DNA from: Didymodactylos carnosus | Lineage: Eukaryota; Rotifera; Eurotatoria; Philodinida; Philodinidae | Direction: 5' to 3' | Assembly: GCA_905250885.1 (NCBI GenBank) | Contig: CAJNOQ010002131.1 | Location: 1 to 26,061 of the forward strand | Length of the DNA: 26,061 nt | Shown here: piece by piece, positions 1 to 9,811 of the stretch | Layout: each line of letters begins with the position of its first letter | Position numbering within the stretch: position 1 is the first letter of the stretch | The notes under the pieces: model-generated | Seen by the model: the letters and a program-made list of their open reading frames with translations, nothing else | Database searches by the model: none | What the model was told of the DNA's origin: nothing | Program-made: the position numbers and the translations under genes

Positions 1-48
1 TTTATTTATTTACACGCTTATTTGCAAAAGATCTTTATAAGAAGGTCG

Positions 49-240
49 ACTTAAGTCTACCTCCCCCTAGGCTTAAAGTTAAGTCAGAACTTAAGTCATC
101 GACCGACTTAAGTTTCTTTGTGATACGGTAAAACTTAAGTTCAAAGACTTAAGTCAGTGACTTAAGTTAAACGAAGACTTAAGTCCTGACTTAAGTCCAA
201 ATTTTGACTTAAGTCAGACTTAAGTTTTTTCGTGATACGA
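49..240. repeat. Cluster of ten perfect ACTTAAGT palindromes
   Basis: The 8-bp palindrome ACTTAAGT occurs perfectly at 49, 89, 106, 133, 147, 160, 177, 189, 207 and 218, with irregular 11-40 bp spacing. A degenerate copy lies at about 71-85. Two copies (106 and 218) are followed by nearly the same tail, ending in GTGATACG at 120-127 and 232-239, which suggests an internal duplication of about 112 bp. It may be a decayed satellite or a clustered protein-binding site; the sequence alone does not decide. Confidence 0.85.
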
Positions 241-475
241 CCCCCTGGTATGTCTTTTTGACTGCATCTTTTTCTCCTGATAACAGAAGTGCTGAGGCAG
301 CGTCGCATGGTTGCGTGAGACCGTCATCTATTAGTGCCATAGTTTGAGCAATACAAAGTAAAATAAAATCACCTATATAAAAAAACTAGTTGCTCACTGA
401 ATAAGTTTTGATGTAGCACTTTTTTTGTAAAAAATATATCGACATTTGTTAGACACGGGAGCGTATTGAGTATTT

Positions 476-796
476 TCAGAGGAACATGAGCGTATTGTAT
501 TCGAATACAATTCTTGATTGTAAAACTGCTGCTTTCATAGTGGATGATATGGTTGTGTTAGGTGATTCAATCAGATGCGCGAGCCCCTTTTCAACATTAT
601 TAGAGTAAAAAAATTGAATATCAAACGCTCCATAGTGAGATGTGTTTGTTTTTGGTAGCGGCTTTTTAATGTATATGTCTTCTATAGTACTATTTTTTCT
701 TTTATCGGATAAATATTTCAAAACTTCGATATAATCAATTTTTAAAAACAGAGTTTTATGAACAACATAAACTAGTGAATAAGTTTTACTTTTAGC
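476..796 (-). CDS. Possible orphan exon or gene remnant, unknown product
   Basis: A minus-strand frame of 106 sense codons is open from a splice-acceptor-like site (AAAATAG just before 796) to a TGA at 476-478. The composition is protein-like, with an Asp-Tyr-Ile-Glu-Val stretch, Lys/Pro-rich residues and a hydrophobic C-terminus. It has no clear ATG of its own, so it would have to be an internal or terminal exon. No family is recognised. It could belong with the minus-strand remnant at 1305-1676 or be a chance frame; an open frame of this length is only mildly unusual here. Confidence 0.25.
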   Translation of the reverse strand, partial: AKSKTYSLVYVVHKTLFLKIDYIEVLKYLSDKRKNSTIEDIYIKKPLPKTNTSHYGAFDIQFFYSNNVEKGLAHLIESPNTTISSTMKAAVLQSRIVFEYNTLMFL

Positions 797-1304
797 CTAT
801 TTTATTTATCTCTGACAGTTGATAATACATTTTCTATTCGCTTCCATTTATTTTGAATACAATTATATCTTGATCTAATCGACGAATCGAAAAACTTTTT
901 TTCCACTATGTATATCATTTTTTATGTATCTTTTTTATTATAGTGAATTGGACAAAAAGTAGAGGTTAAAAATCTTTTCGATTTATATAAAAATTTTTGG
1001 AAAAAAAAGCTCAAATTCATCCATAACATGTAATCAGAGTGAGTTTTTTGTCCAATGTACACCTTTGCTAGAATATTCCGACATTCCTAATAAACAAGTT
1101 AAACTGAATTGTGGTTATAATTCTGTGTCAGTTAAAACAACAAACTGTTATAATTTATAAAACTAAAACATATCGTTTTCGTAGTTTAGAATCAAATTTA
1201 GGCCAACGACTAGTCATTTACAGTATCATTGTTAGTTAGTTATAATCTAATGTTTAGAGATGGATGTCAATATTTATGTCTGGTTTGGATAGTTGATCGT
1301 CAAA

Positions 1305-1676
1305 TTATGATAAATCGATCTCTTCATTATTCGTTTGATTTTTATCAAAATAACGTTTGAAAATACTCAACAGAGACACAGTCATACCGCATCTAATCAA
1401 ATGATCTTGATGTTGGGATTTTTCTTTCTGCTTCGCATTTTCAGATCGCTTCTGTGGCTTTTGTGATCGGTTATTTATTATCACTTTCTGAGACAAAGAA
1501 TTTTGTTTCTAATATCGAATTATTCGTATCTCTATTACTAATTTGTTCTTCTGATTCATGAAATTCAACTTGAGGTATAAGTAACTTTTGCACTTTAACA
1601 TATTGCGGATGCACTGACGTTTTATCAAGTAAATTACCACTCTCGCACCATACGGCTAAAATAAGATCAACCTATA
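1305..1676 (-). pseudogene. Possible decayed minus-strand exon(s)
   Basis: After an acceptor-like TTTATAG on the minus strand, a frame opens at 1676 and runs about 67 codons to a TAA at about 1474-1476. It contains GNLLDKTSVHPQYV, which weakly recalls the LDxTxxHPExY motif of the helix-hairpin-helix region in Tex/SRBD1 proteins. The Gly-Gly segment that normally follows is not there. The strand stays protein-like in a shifted frame down to 1305, now basic and Lys/Gln-rich (SQKPQKRSENAKQKEKSQ). Joining the two needs a frameshift, so a decayed gene is a reasonable reading. The family match is tentative. Confidence 0.25.
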
Positions 1677-1706
1677 AATACAACTAAAGATCATTCTATC
1701 GATATT

Positions 1707-1726
1707 CTTAAGTTCATGAACTTAAG
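1707..1726. repeat. Perfect 20-bp palindrome containing CTTAAG cores
   Basis: CTTAAGTTCATGAACTTAAG is its own reverse complement. It carries the CTTAAG core seen in the cluster at 49-225, and a further AACTTAAGA lies at about 1780. It may be a dimeric protein-binding site or a detached member of the same repeat family. Confidence 0.7.
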
Positions 1727-1837
1727 CACATATTCAAGTCAATATCTATTTTGTTTTAGCATGTTGTTTTACAGCATTAACTTAAGACAATTATGAAGAT
1801 GTCTTATGCTAGTGTTTACGTTCAATGGGCTTTTAAC

Positions 1838-2565
1838 GATATAGTGATCACCTAACAAGTTTCAATCTCGTTGATTGATGGGTTGTAAGATATGAGGATT
1901 TTAATTTTTTTTGGTAAAATGATAATTTCTGATACAAGAAAGATGAAAAATCCTTTTTACTAAAAGTTCGTGAACTCTTCCTAAAAGTAAAAGCCACATT
2001 TGAAATTTTCATGGTTTATTGAAAAATGTCTCTATTATATGGTTCTATGCATAAAAATACAAATATCAACATGAATATCGTTAAAAAACTTTTGTTGCAG
2101 ATCAAAGCCATCAACAGTTAGAGCGGACCAAAAGTACCAAATGTTCTTGACAATGTTTCATCTATTTTTTTGTCGCCATGGATCCCCCTGCTTATATTTT
2201 AGCATAATTATGATATACAGTTAATGTACATATTATGCTAGAATGGGTGACACTTAGTTTCTTCAGTTTATCTTCCTAAGTGTATTTCATTATAGCGTCT
2301 GCCTATTCTCACTAGATTTCCGGAATTATATAGCGGTTGATATTAACTCCTATGCGTGAAGAATCTACAGACACTACAAAGTCCGAAGCCAAAAGGCTGA
2401 TGTACGGACTTTTTCCCATAGAAGAAGTGACCCATTATCGTAAAATAGCTATATTTCAATAATAACTAACAACCAACTCAATCCTCTGGAAAAAATTAAA
2501 ATACTCATATCTTACAAACCATCAAGCAAAGAGATTGAAACTTGTTAGACAATCACTATAGCATC
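1838..2565. repeat. Inverted repeat with ~77-bp arms, MITE or foldback-like
   Basis: The segment 1838-1914 matches the reverse complement of 2488-2565 at roughly 80-85 percent, including the shared blocks AACAAGTTTCAATCTC and GTAAGATATGAG. The 573-bp interior has no convincing open frame. It holds a smaller inverted repeat, TAGCATAAT at 2200-2208 against ATTATGCTA at 2232-2240. It could be an old non-autonomous DNA transposon, or two opposed copies of one short repeat. No target-site duplication was recognised. Confidence 0.55.
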
Positions 2566-3187
2566 TAAGTCATATGCACACAATATTTCAAGCTCAAATG
2601 CGAGTTACAATGATAAATAGTTTTGTGAACCACTTTATCAATAAAGATCAAACTTAAAAATCTTAATCTAGAAAAAGTAATCTTATTGAGCGATTCTCCT
2701 ATTTTTACTTAAGGACATTAAAATTAAAATTAGTTAAGGACCAATAAAAAAACAGATATTTTGAGCTACAGTCTGTTCACAAAATGAGTGATCGCGATTA
2801 ATTTTTGAGTAACTTTTAATAACAACAATAGTTAGAGAGCTTCGGTATTGGCGATTCAATAATCAAGACTTTCGAGATCTTTTTGCAGAAAAGAGTTTTT
2901 GTTATTTTGAAGAAGTCATTATGAGTGCAACTGTTCATCCACATAAAAATGAAACTCTTTCTCTTCGAAGATTTAAAGCAAACACCGATTTTCCGAGAAA
3001 CTTACTTTACATTTTTTCTGTATGAAGATGTTGTAAAATATTGTCTATAGAATGATAGAAGCACAGCTCTCAGTCTATTTTTTTATCAACAAAACTAGTT
3101 GCAGACACTGGGTTTGCAAAGGGCCAGTAGCACGTAGACGACGGTATTCTTATTTATGACAAAAAATCACGTAATTAAAACTTTTTC
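2566..3187. other. Intergenic stretch downstream of the BAF-domain gene
   Basis: No gene is recognised. On the minus strand, an acceptor-like ATTCTATAG precedes 3044 and opens a short phase-0 frame of about 23 codons. It could be spliced to the strong donor AAAG|GTAATT at 3208/3207 near the end of the BAF-domain gene, which would give that gene an alternative C-terminus. Otherwise the sequence is AT-rich and featureless. Confidence 0.4.
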
Positions 3188-6100
3188 TTAAATAAAAGTT
3201 GAATTACCTTTGTTCGTAGTCGAATAACTAGAATATAAAGTATTTGTTCCATCCACGTTAGTATCATTTTTTCGTTCGTTGCCTAAAATACTGATGAAAC
3301 ATTTTTGTTTGAATGATATTCGTCCGCTAAAATCTATCAAGACATCATTTGAATTTTCTTTTGTTATCACATTGCATAGTGGTACGGAAGCACCCAATCT
3401 TCTCAGACTTTGTTCCCCGTCTTGTACGACTATTTCATCATCTGTCCTTTTCTTTCCTGAATCATTATGTTTTGAAACCTCAGAAATTTCCATTTTTGTT
3501 ACCAACGATTCGGAAGTAGGCATATCTTGTGAAAATACACTCGGTTTTGGAATTGTTTGAGCTTTAATTGGCATTAATATTAACAAATAAGGCGATGGTA
3601 TTGGTTCATTTGAGCCCATACGTGGCTGTGGTACAAAATGTTTCAGGTCAGCTAATGACGAATTAGTTATTTGTTGTTGAATTTTCTGATCGTCCAACGC
3701 ATTAGTGGCGGTTGATAGAAATTTGCGACCATCAAGACCTATTTGATTTTTCTCTAGTTGTTCATTTAATGTTGGTTCAATGGTCTTTAAATTATGTTTC
3801 CATGCCGCAATCGGCTGTTTTGCTTGGTTCTTGACTGCTGATGTGAAAGAACGAATATCAGATGCTATTGACGTTTTAAAAACTTTCATTTTCAAATAAG
3901 ATATATTACTCGAATTTTGATATAAATCTAATGACTGGTGAGCTTTTGAGAACATTTCTTTGACATTAATGTCATCTTCAATCAGTTCAACTTCTTTCTG
4001 GCTTTTTAAATTAGTGACGTCTAGTGCGTCTTTTAACGAAATTTTTTCACTTGGGACTGATTTATTTTCATTTATCAACTTCGTCGGTTTGTCTATAGCA
4101 TTTTTGTGAATTTTCTGTGAATCAGAGGGGAAAGTTTTATCTAGTAATGACTTATCCGGTGAAAATTGTGAAGCAGTCTGAGTTGCGCTTTCTGTCGAAC
4201 GTGTGACTAAAATATTTAAAAATAAGCTGAATTTGTTAAGAATGGGTAGAGCAACTGAAGTCATGTAAGAAGTTGTGCTGAACAAACACTGATAATGGTG
4301 CCATACTAACAATTTGTAGTCGAAAAAATAATTGAATAACTTACTAGTTTCTTGTGGGCGTTTTTTTAAGATTGAAGCATCAACAGCATTTTTTTCTAAT
4401 CGGGATATGAGAGCCGCGGTGTCCTGAATCTCGATTTTTCGTTTTGTGTCCTGTTGACAGGCAGTTTTTCCATCTTCTTGTGGCTTGGCTATTTGAGAAT
4501 TTTCTACTACTCGTCTTAAAGGTAAAGACTTTTTGCTTGATTTATCGCCTTCAAAAGATAGTGTTTCTTGTTCTATTGATGGATATATTTCTTTGATAGC
4601 CGTTTTTGTTAATGGTGTATTTTCTTCATTTTTAGGTGATTGTGATCGAAATTTTGTTTCAGATTGAATATCTACATGCTTATTTGATGTATAGTTTGTC
4701 AATTCTTGATTAGTTTGTAAGTTTGCACTGCTTTTCGTTCGATTTAATATAGCTTTTATTTCATGTTGTAAGGTATTCGATTGTACGATGTAGGACTCAC
4801 TCAGTTTTTCTGAACTACAGTCATTCGATGGTTTATTCAAAGATTTAGGTATTTGTTGACTCGATGCTTCGTTTGGCTTATGTGAAACTGGAAATGTCAT
4901 ACTATTAATAAGAGGGATATGGGTTCTTGATGACTGTGTTATAGTACGACTACTTTCAGTTGTTGTTCCAATACGCTCACGCTGCGCTTTCAATGTTCGA
5001 ACTTGGGCTAGCCGTTCAGCGAGAGGTATACATTTTGGCTTTGGTGATAGAATTTTTTTCTTAACAGGTGCTAAGTTTTGTTGTTGCTGTTGCGATGTTA
5101 TCGGTGACTCTACAACGGTGTCAAGTTGAGTAGATGGGGGTATTTTTGACTTATTATCTTCCGATTTGTTATTCATCCCATTAGATGGTGACTGAAAAAG
5201 ATTTTTGAACTGGGCATCATTGATCAATATAGATGTATCTCGTAATGTTTGTTGAATGACTTCAGCTGCAGCTGTGAGAATTTCATTCACTTCTTCTTTG
5301 ACTATTTGTGTGCGTAATTCTAATGTACTTGCAGATATACTCATTGAATCACTGTGAATTTTATCTTTGTTAGAATCGACGTGTTGTACAGTGGCAGACA
5401 TTTCTGGGAAAAATTCTTGTGTCACGTCTTTCTCAGATTTTACATCTGGCTGTGTCCATTTTTCCATTTGATTCATAGTATTTGATGGCGGTTCTAAAAG
5501 ACACGCAGTAATAATTGGTACTTTAAAAATCGAAAGAGAAAAACTTTGCTTCTGAGATATTGAATCTGGTATGATAGACTTTTGCGATCTTGTTAGGGAA
5601 TCTTGAATTTTCGGTCGACTATCACTTCTTGTTTGCTCACCTGTTTCTGTTCCAGATTTGTTTGGTTTGATATCTAATATTTGGGTGTACGCTGCTCGAA
5701 TATTATTCTCAGGTGATGACTTTATGTCGGATTGTGTTGGTAGTTGCTTCAACAAATTTGGTTGATCATCAAGAGGAATTTTTGAAGGTATAATCTCGGT
5801 TGTGCGTTGTACTGCTACGCCAGACTCAATTGATTCTTTCGATGTTTTAACTAGATTTTTGGATGATCTTGACCCTTCTTGTAGAGACAGAAACTAGAAA
5901 GATAGAAACTATTATATATTTTTGCATTATTTCAAAAACTTCTGAATAAATAATAAAAATAGAGCATAGCGTAGCCTTTGAAAACAACTCCGTCAGATTC
6001 TATACACCCGCTATATTGAGGTAGAATATGATTTGTTTTTAATTGTACCCGATCGTTCTGTGATGAAGCTACTTCTTCAACTGTTCCGGTTGTTGAAGAA

Positions 6101-8915
6101 AGACCAGCGAATGTTTTAGATAATACACTCGATCTTTCATCGAGTTTTGGTGTTGTTGCTCCAAATCTTAATGGTTTGGAGGGAAAAACGGCTGGTGTTG
6201 ATTTTGGCGACGATAAAATAGAACGTTTAAGAGACGAAATGCTTTTTCTATGGTCTAGTGTCGGCGTGCCCTTCAATTGTCTGCCCTTCGATTCATCATT
6301 TTCAGCTTTTGGTGTTTTATCAAGTTGTTTTTCATCCGATAACTTTCGTACGGAATTATCTTCTGTTGATTGTAATTCGGTTGGTGATAGCTGCTGTTCA
6401 GCCACTGCTGTATTCTCTAAAAAAAAATCCGTAGATTAAAAACAGATATCGGTTTGGACATTTGTTCCTAATAGAACAAATGCCAAAGCCGATATCTGTT
6501 TGGTAAGCTACGGATTTTATTTAGATGTGCTTATGCCGAAATTTATATGTCGAGAAATACCGGGATCATTTTTGTAGTTTAGTGCATTTTCATCCGATTG
6601 TTGTGATGAACTGGATACTGTAAGAAATTTGTCAATTTTGCAATTCCTGCAACTGATTTTCTTGTCGCAATGTTCCAACTCGTCTATCAGGTTCGATTGA
6701 TGCAATTTCATTAGATGAAGTATGCAAATCTATAGATGGTGTTGGAAGAGAAATAAAACATAGTGGATTACAGAATATGTCACCTTTTACACGTGATAGT
6801 ACATGTAAAATTGATTTTTTCACTCCTAATTAACCGTGTAGAAGGTGCAAAAAAAAGCACCATTATCGACCTAATTTTGCACAGTAACTCAGAGAATTTG
6901 TTTTCGATTCAGAACAGAATTAATAAGTTTACCGATCTCTTTATCTTGTCTCCAACTACTAAGATTTGTTTTCAATTTTTGTCTCGTTTCGTTCGAACCA
7001 TTAGTTGACGATGAAGATTTCATGACTTTAATGTCGGCAGCGCTTTTCGTTTCAGATTTTAATTGTTGATTATCTATTATTTTGATGATATTTATCGGTT
7101 CCATTTTTTCCTTTATACAGCTATTAGGTTTAATAAAAGATTTAACTGATTCACTTTTTATAGAGATTGGAATTTTACTACTAATTACGTCTTGTCCAGG
7201 TCTTGAAAGTGTTTTATCATTCATCAGCTGATTTATAGTTTTACTTAGGTTACCTTTGAGATTTGAAATAATTGATTCTGTTATATCCTTGGATATTATA
7301 CTGGTACCATTAGAGTCTATCAAGGAAACTTTTGAATTTAAATTTTTCGTTTGTAAAGTTTTTGGTGTGTTAACTGGACTCGATGAATCTTTTGTTGAAA
7401 AATTATTGTCTTTTGCTTTCATCGTGGCAAGTGCACTTGTTAGGCTTAAATTTTTGATAGACTTAAGATTTTCTTTCATGTTCGACTCCGATAACTCTTT
7501 TTTAGTTTGTTCGTTACTTTTCGGATCTGATTCAACAAGATTTTGTGGCATTCTCTTATCTTGATGCGATTTGATGGAAACAGTGGTTGAATCTAATTCA
7601 TCTGATGAATGAGATCGATTACTTATCTTCAAATCTTCATGTTCAGACGTGTTCTGTGACAAAATGTTAGTTTTAGAATCACACCTTTTCGGTAAATTCT
7701 GCTCGGTTGATTTTAGATATTCATTGTTTGTTGTTACTTTTATTGCTAAAGACAATACTTTATCAATTGGTATTTTGGAAGTTGTATCGTCGCTTGGTTT
7801 GCTTTTAGTACTCAACAAATCAAATTTATTACCCTTGAGAGCCACTGTTTGTTCGATCTCGTCTGATTTCAATCCAACGATATTCAACTCCAGTTTACTC
7901 GGCGATGACATTTCTGATTTATTTAGAGGTTTAGAACCAAGATCCGTTAGTTTTATAGTTGTTTTCTTTTGAACTTCCGTCGAGTTTTGCTTTTCTTTTA
8001 CACTTTGTAAACCTGAAGGAAGGCTGTTTGGCAAATTGTTCAGCTCTAACTTAAATAATTCTTTTTGAGTGTCTGATCTCATTGGTTTTGATTTAATTTT
8101 AGAAGTTGTTATGAATTTAACTTCACCATCTGATTGTACGTTTCGTTTGCTTGTCGACAACTTTTCAGTATCCTCCTCTGTGCTACTTCTCTTTCGTTTA
8201 TTGCTACCTCGAACGGGCCACGTATATTCTGCACAACAAATTGGCGATAACTCTATAATATAAATAAACTTTTTGTTTATTTATTTATGATTATTTATTA
8301 TATAGTTAAAAAAGCTACCTGTGCTGAGTGTTTCTATTGTCCCTAACTTCGATCCAATACCACAAGAGGTCATACTGGCTTGATAGTTCGTAAAACCTAC
8401 ATCATTTACTAACCAATTTTGGAATTGTCTCGGATTATTCATTATTTCCCAGCGTTCATATAAGGTTGACAAATCAGGTATATTTGCTTTGTGCAAGAGC
8501 TTTTTATTCTTTTGTCCTATGCCAGGTACACATGTTAGCGACGTATGTTCAACTGGACAGAAAACATAACAACGATGTTTGTTTGTTCGTACTATTGGTA
8601 TTGTGTCAGTTGGTGTAATCTTATTTATACGTGGACGTTTTGTTGCGCAAGATTTTAAGTTTTGCTTTGATCGTTTAGTATTCATCTAGATCAAAGAAAG
8701 AATCGCCTTTTGAGGCCTCTTTCTCATTTTATAGCTTTCAAATAGACAATTTACTCAGTTTTAAAGAAAGAAATGGACAACCGACTACTATAATTTCAAG
8801 AGATTATTTGAAAATCTTTTACATAACCGACCTTTTTAGATTCACCACTACTGTTTCGTATTCTATTCTCTTTCACTTTGTTTTTAGTCGACAGTGGTGC
8901 TGTTTTCGGGGCCAT
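3188..8915 (-). CDS. BAF-domain protein with giant low-complexity tail (seven exons)
   Basis: Proposed exons (minus): 8915-8832, 8685-8319, 8252-6933, 6617-6561, 6416-5989, 5893-4345 and 4206-3188. All phases agree, giving about 1,607 residues. Residues about 65-146 match barrier-to-autointegration factor in order: the Pro-containing lead-in, a helix-hairpin-helix VPGIG at about 81-85, and FQNWL in the place of BAF's FREWL. BAF itself is a whole 89-residue DNA-bridging nuclear protein. Everything after it here is Ser/Thr/Lys/Asn/Gln-rich and probably disordered. It has a basic NKRKRS patch (possible nuclear signal), a five-Gln run near 5085, a charged helix ERLAQVRTLKAQRER near 4975-5025, and a C-terminal RISF (3311-3322) that fits the PP1-docking RVxF consensus. 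Exon 4 and the GTTGTT donor at 5988 are the least certain parts. The intron at 4344-4207 is 138 bp and stays open in frame, but its GTAAGT donor and TTTTAG acceptor argue that it is removed. A nuclear chromatin or envelope role is inferred. Confidence 0.75.
6424..6518. mobile_element. 95-bp foldback inside an intron of the BAF-domain gene
   Basis: The arms 6424-6467 and 6474-6518 are near-perfect inverted copies (about 88 percent), starting and ending with AAAATCCGTAG / CTACGGATTTT around a 6-base loop. The element lies entirely within the intron at 6560-6417 (donor CCCG|GTATTT, acceptor TTTTTTTTAG). Without it the intron would be about 49 bp, close to the small introns elsewhere in the window. 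It is probably a miniature non-autonomous transposon. The transcript should form a strong stem next to the 3' splice site. Confidence 0.7.
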
Positions 8916-9168
8916 ATCATTTTCTTTTGTTCTCACTGGTACGATCACATAGGAAATGCGATTAGTTATTTTAAGTTCATTTGATGAAAAACGCTAGAGT
9001 AAAAACAAACAGACAAAAGTCAATTTTTCTTTTTCGTATTCGAAACAGAAAGTAATCAAAAATTCAATTAATTGATAATTTCTCTTAGCAACATCGAACG
9101 TTGCGCGAAAGACTTTTTGTCATTTATTCTCCTTGTTAAACTTCTCTTACAGATTTCTCAGTTGAAAT
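8916..9168. promoter_or_regulatory. Shared divergent upstream region, BAF-domain gene / GSKIP
   Basis: The two start codons face away from each other across 253 bp, so any promoters must lie here or inside the genes. No clear TATA box is visible. A TTCTCTTACAG just before 9153 looks like a splice acceptor, 17 bases upstream of the GSKIP ATG, so GSKIP may have a 5'-UTR intron or be trans-spliced. A bidirectional promoter is inferred from the layout only. Confidence 0.4.
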
Positions 9169-9618
9169 ATGTTTAATTCATCTAATGAAACTCCATTTGA
9201 CTCAGGTGATTATTATCAAAATACATTTAAAAGTACCTCAAACGATTTGCTTACGCACATGGGTAATACTAATTTTATTGAAGAAGCAAAATTAGCTATT
9301 GGCGATATTGGCTCATGTGTTCAAAGTTCGTCATTATCGACAAAATTGAATGATTATAATCAATCGTCTACAGTCTATTTAAATATACGTTCAACGGACA
9401 ATAAAGAATATTGTCTTGAATTATCGAAACATGGTTATCGAGTTGTGGGAAAAAATTTCGATGATAATAAATGTCCATCACCAACTTATTATGAATCATT
9501 ACAAGCATTATTTACGCAAAAAAATCAGTCATATATACAAAGTTTTGCCGATAATTTACGAGCAAAATTAAATGAAGAGTTAGAAAATGAGAAACAAGAA
9601 GAATTAAAAGAAAAGTGA
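9169..9618 (+). CDS. GSKIP: GSKIP, GSK3-beta interaction protein
   Basis: A single-exon, 149-residue protein, slightly longer than the 139-residue human protein. The conserved core is clear: STVYLNIRSTDNKEYCLEL (about 67-85), then YRVVGKNFDD (90-99), then the motif around TPYHE in human, seen here as SPTYYES (104-110). The C-terminal helix, about 113-137 (ALFTQKNQSYIQSFADNL), corresponds to the GSK3-binding segment. Residues 38-54 align with the helix that in vertebrates binds the PKA regulatory subunit RII. In that family the protein scaffolds GSK3-beta and PKA in the cytosol; whether RII binding holds here cannot be read from the sequence. The N-terminal 35 residues are Ser/Asn/Thr-rich and unconserved. 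The ATG follows an acceptor-like site and is the first in frame. Confidence 0.93.
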   Translation: MFNSSNETPFDSGDYYQNTFKSTSNDLLTHMGNTNFIEEAKLAIGDIGSCVQSSSLSTKLNDYNQSSTVYLNIRSTDNKEYCLELSKHGYRVVGKNFDDNKCPSPTYYESLQALFTQKNQSYIQSFADNLRAKLNEELENEKQEELKEK

Positions 9619-9805
9619 ATATAAAATGATGCGATAGCTTTTCCATTATTTATCTCTATGAATTCGTTTTTATATTGAACGGTGATCATTATCTAATCTC
9701 TGTTTCATTCATTCCCTCTAATTAAAATATGTCTAATAATTAAAAACATGCTGAGATGAGTTCGTACAGTTTCTTCAAACAGCGGAACAAAAGTTTGAAT
9801 GGATC

Positions 9806-9811
9806 AATAAA
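9806..9811 (+). terminator. Candidate polyadenylation signal for GSKIP
   Basis: AATAAA lies 188 bases after the GSKIP stop and is followed by a T-rich stretch. It is a plausible poly(A) signal. Other AATAAA-like hexamers occur by chance in this AT-rich sequence, so the assignment is positional. Confidence 0.4.

Noticed and set aside
2370..2415. Hammerhead-ribozyme-like hairpin (AGTCCG ... GGCTGATG ... CGGACT)
   Set aside because: The CTGATGA core is incomplete and no GAAA partner with a second stem is present.
3279..3560. Plus-strand open frame of 93 codons
   Set aside because: It is antisense to the last exon of the BAF-domain gene, which has consistent splice phases. The same applies to plus-strand frames at 6176, 7256, 7649 and 8069.
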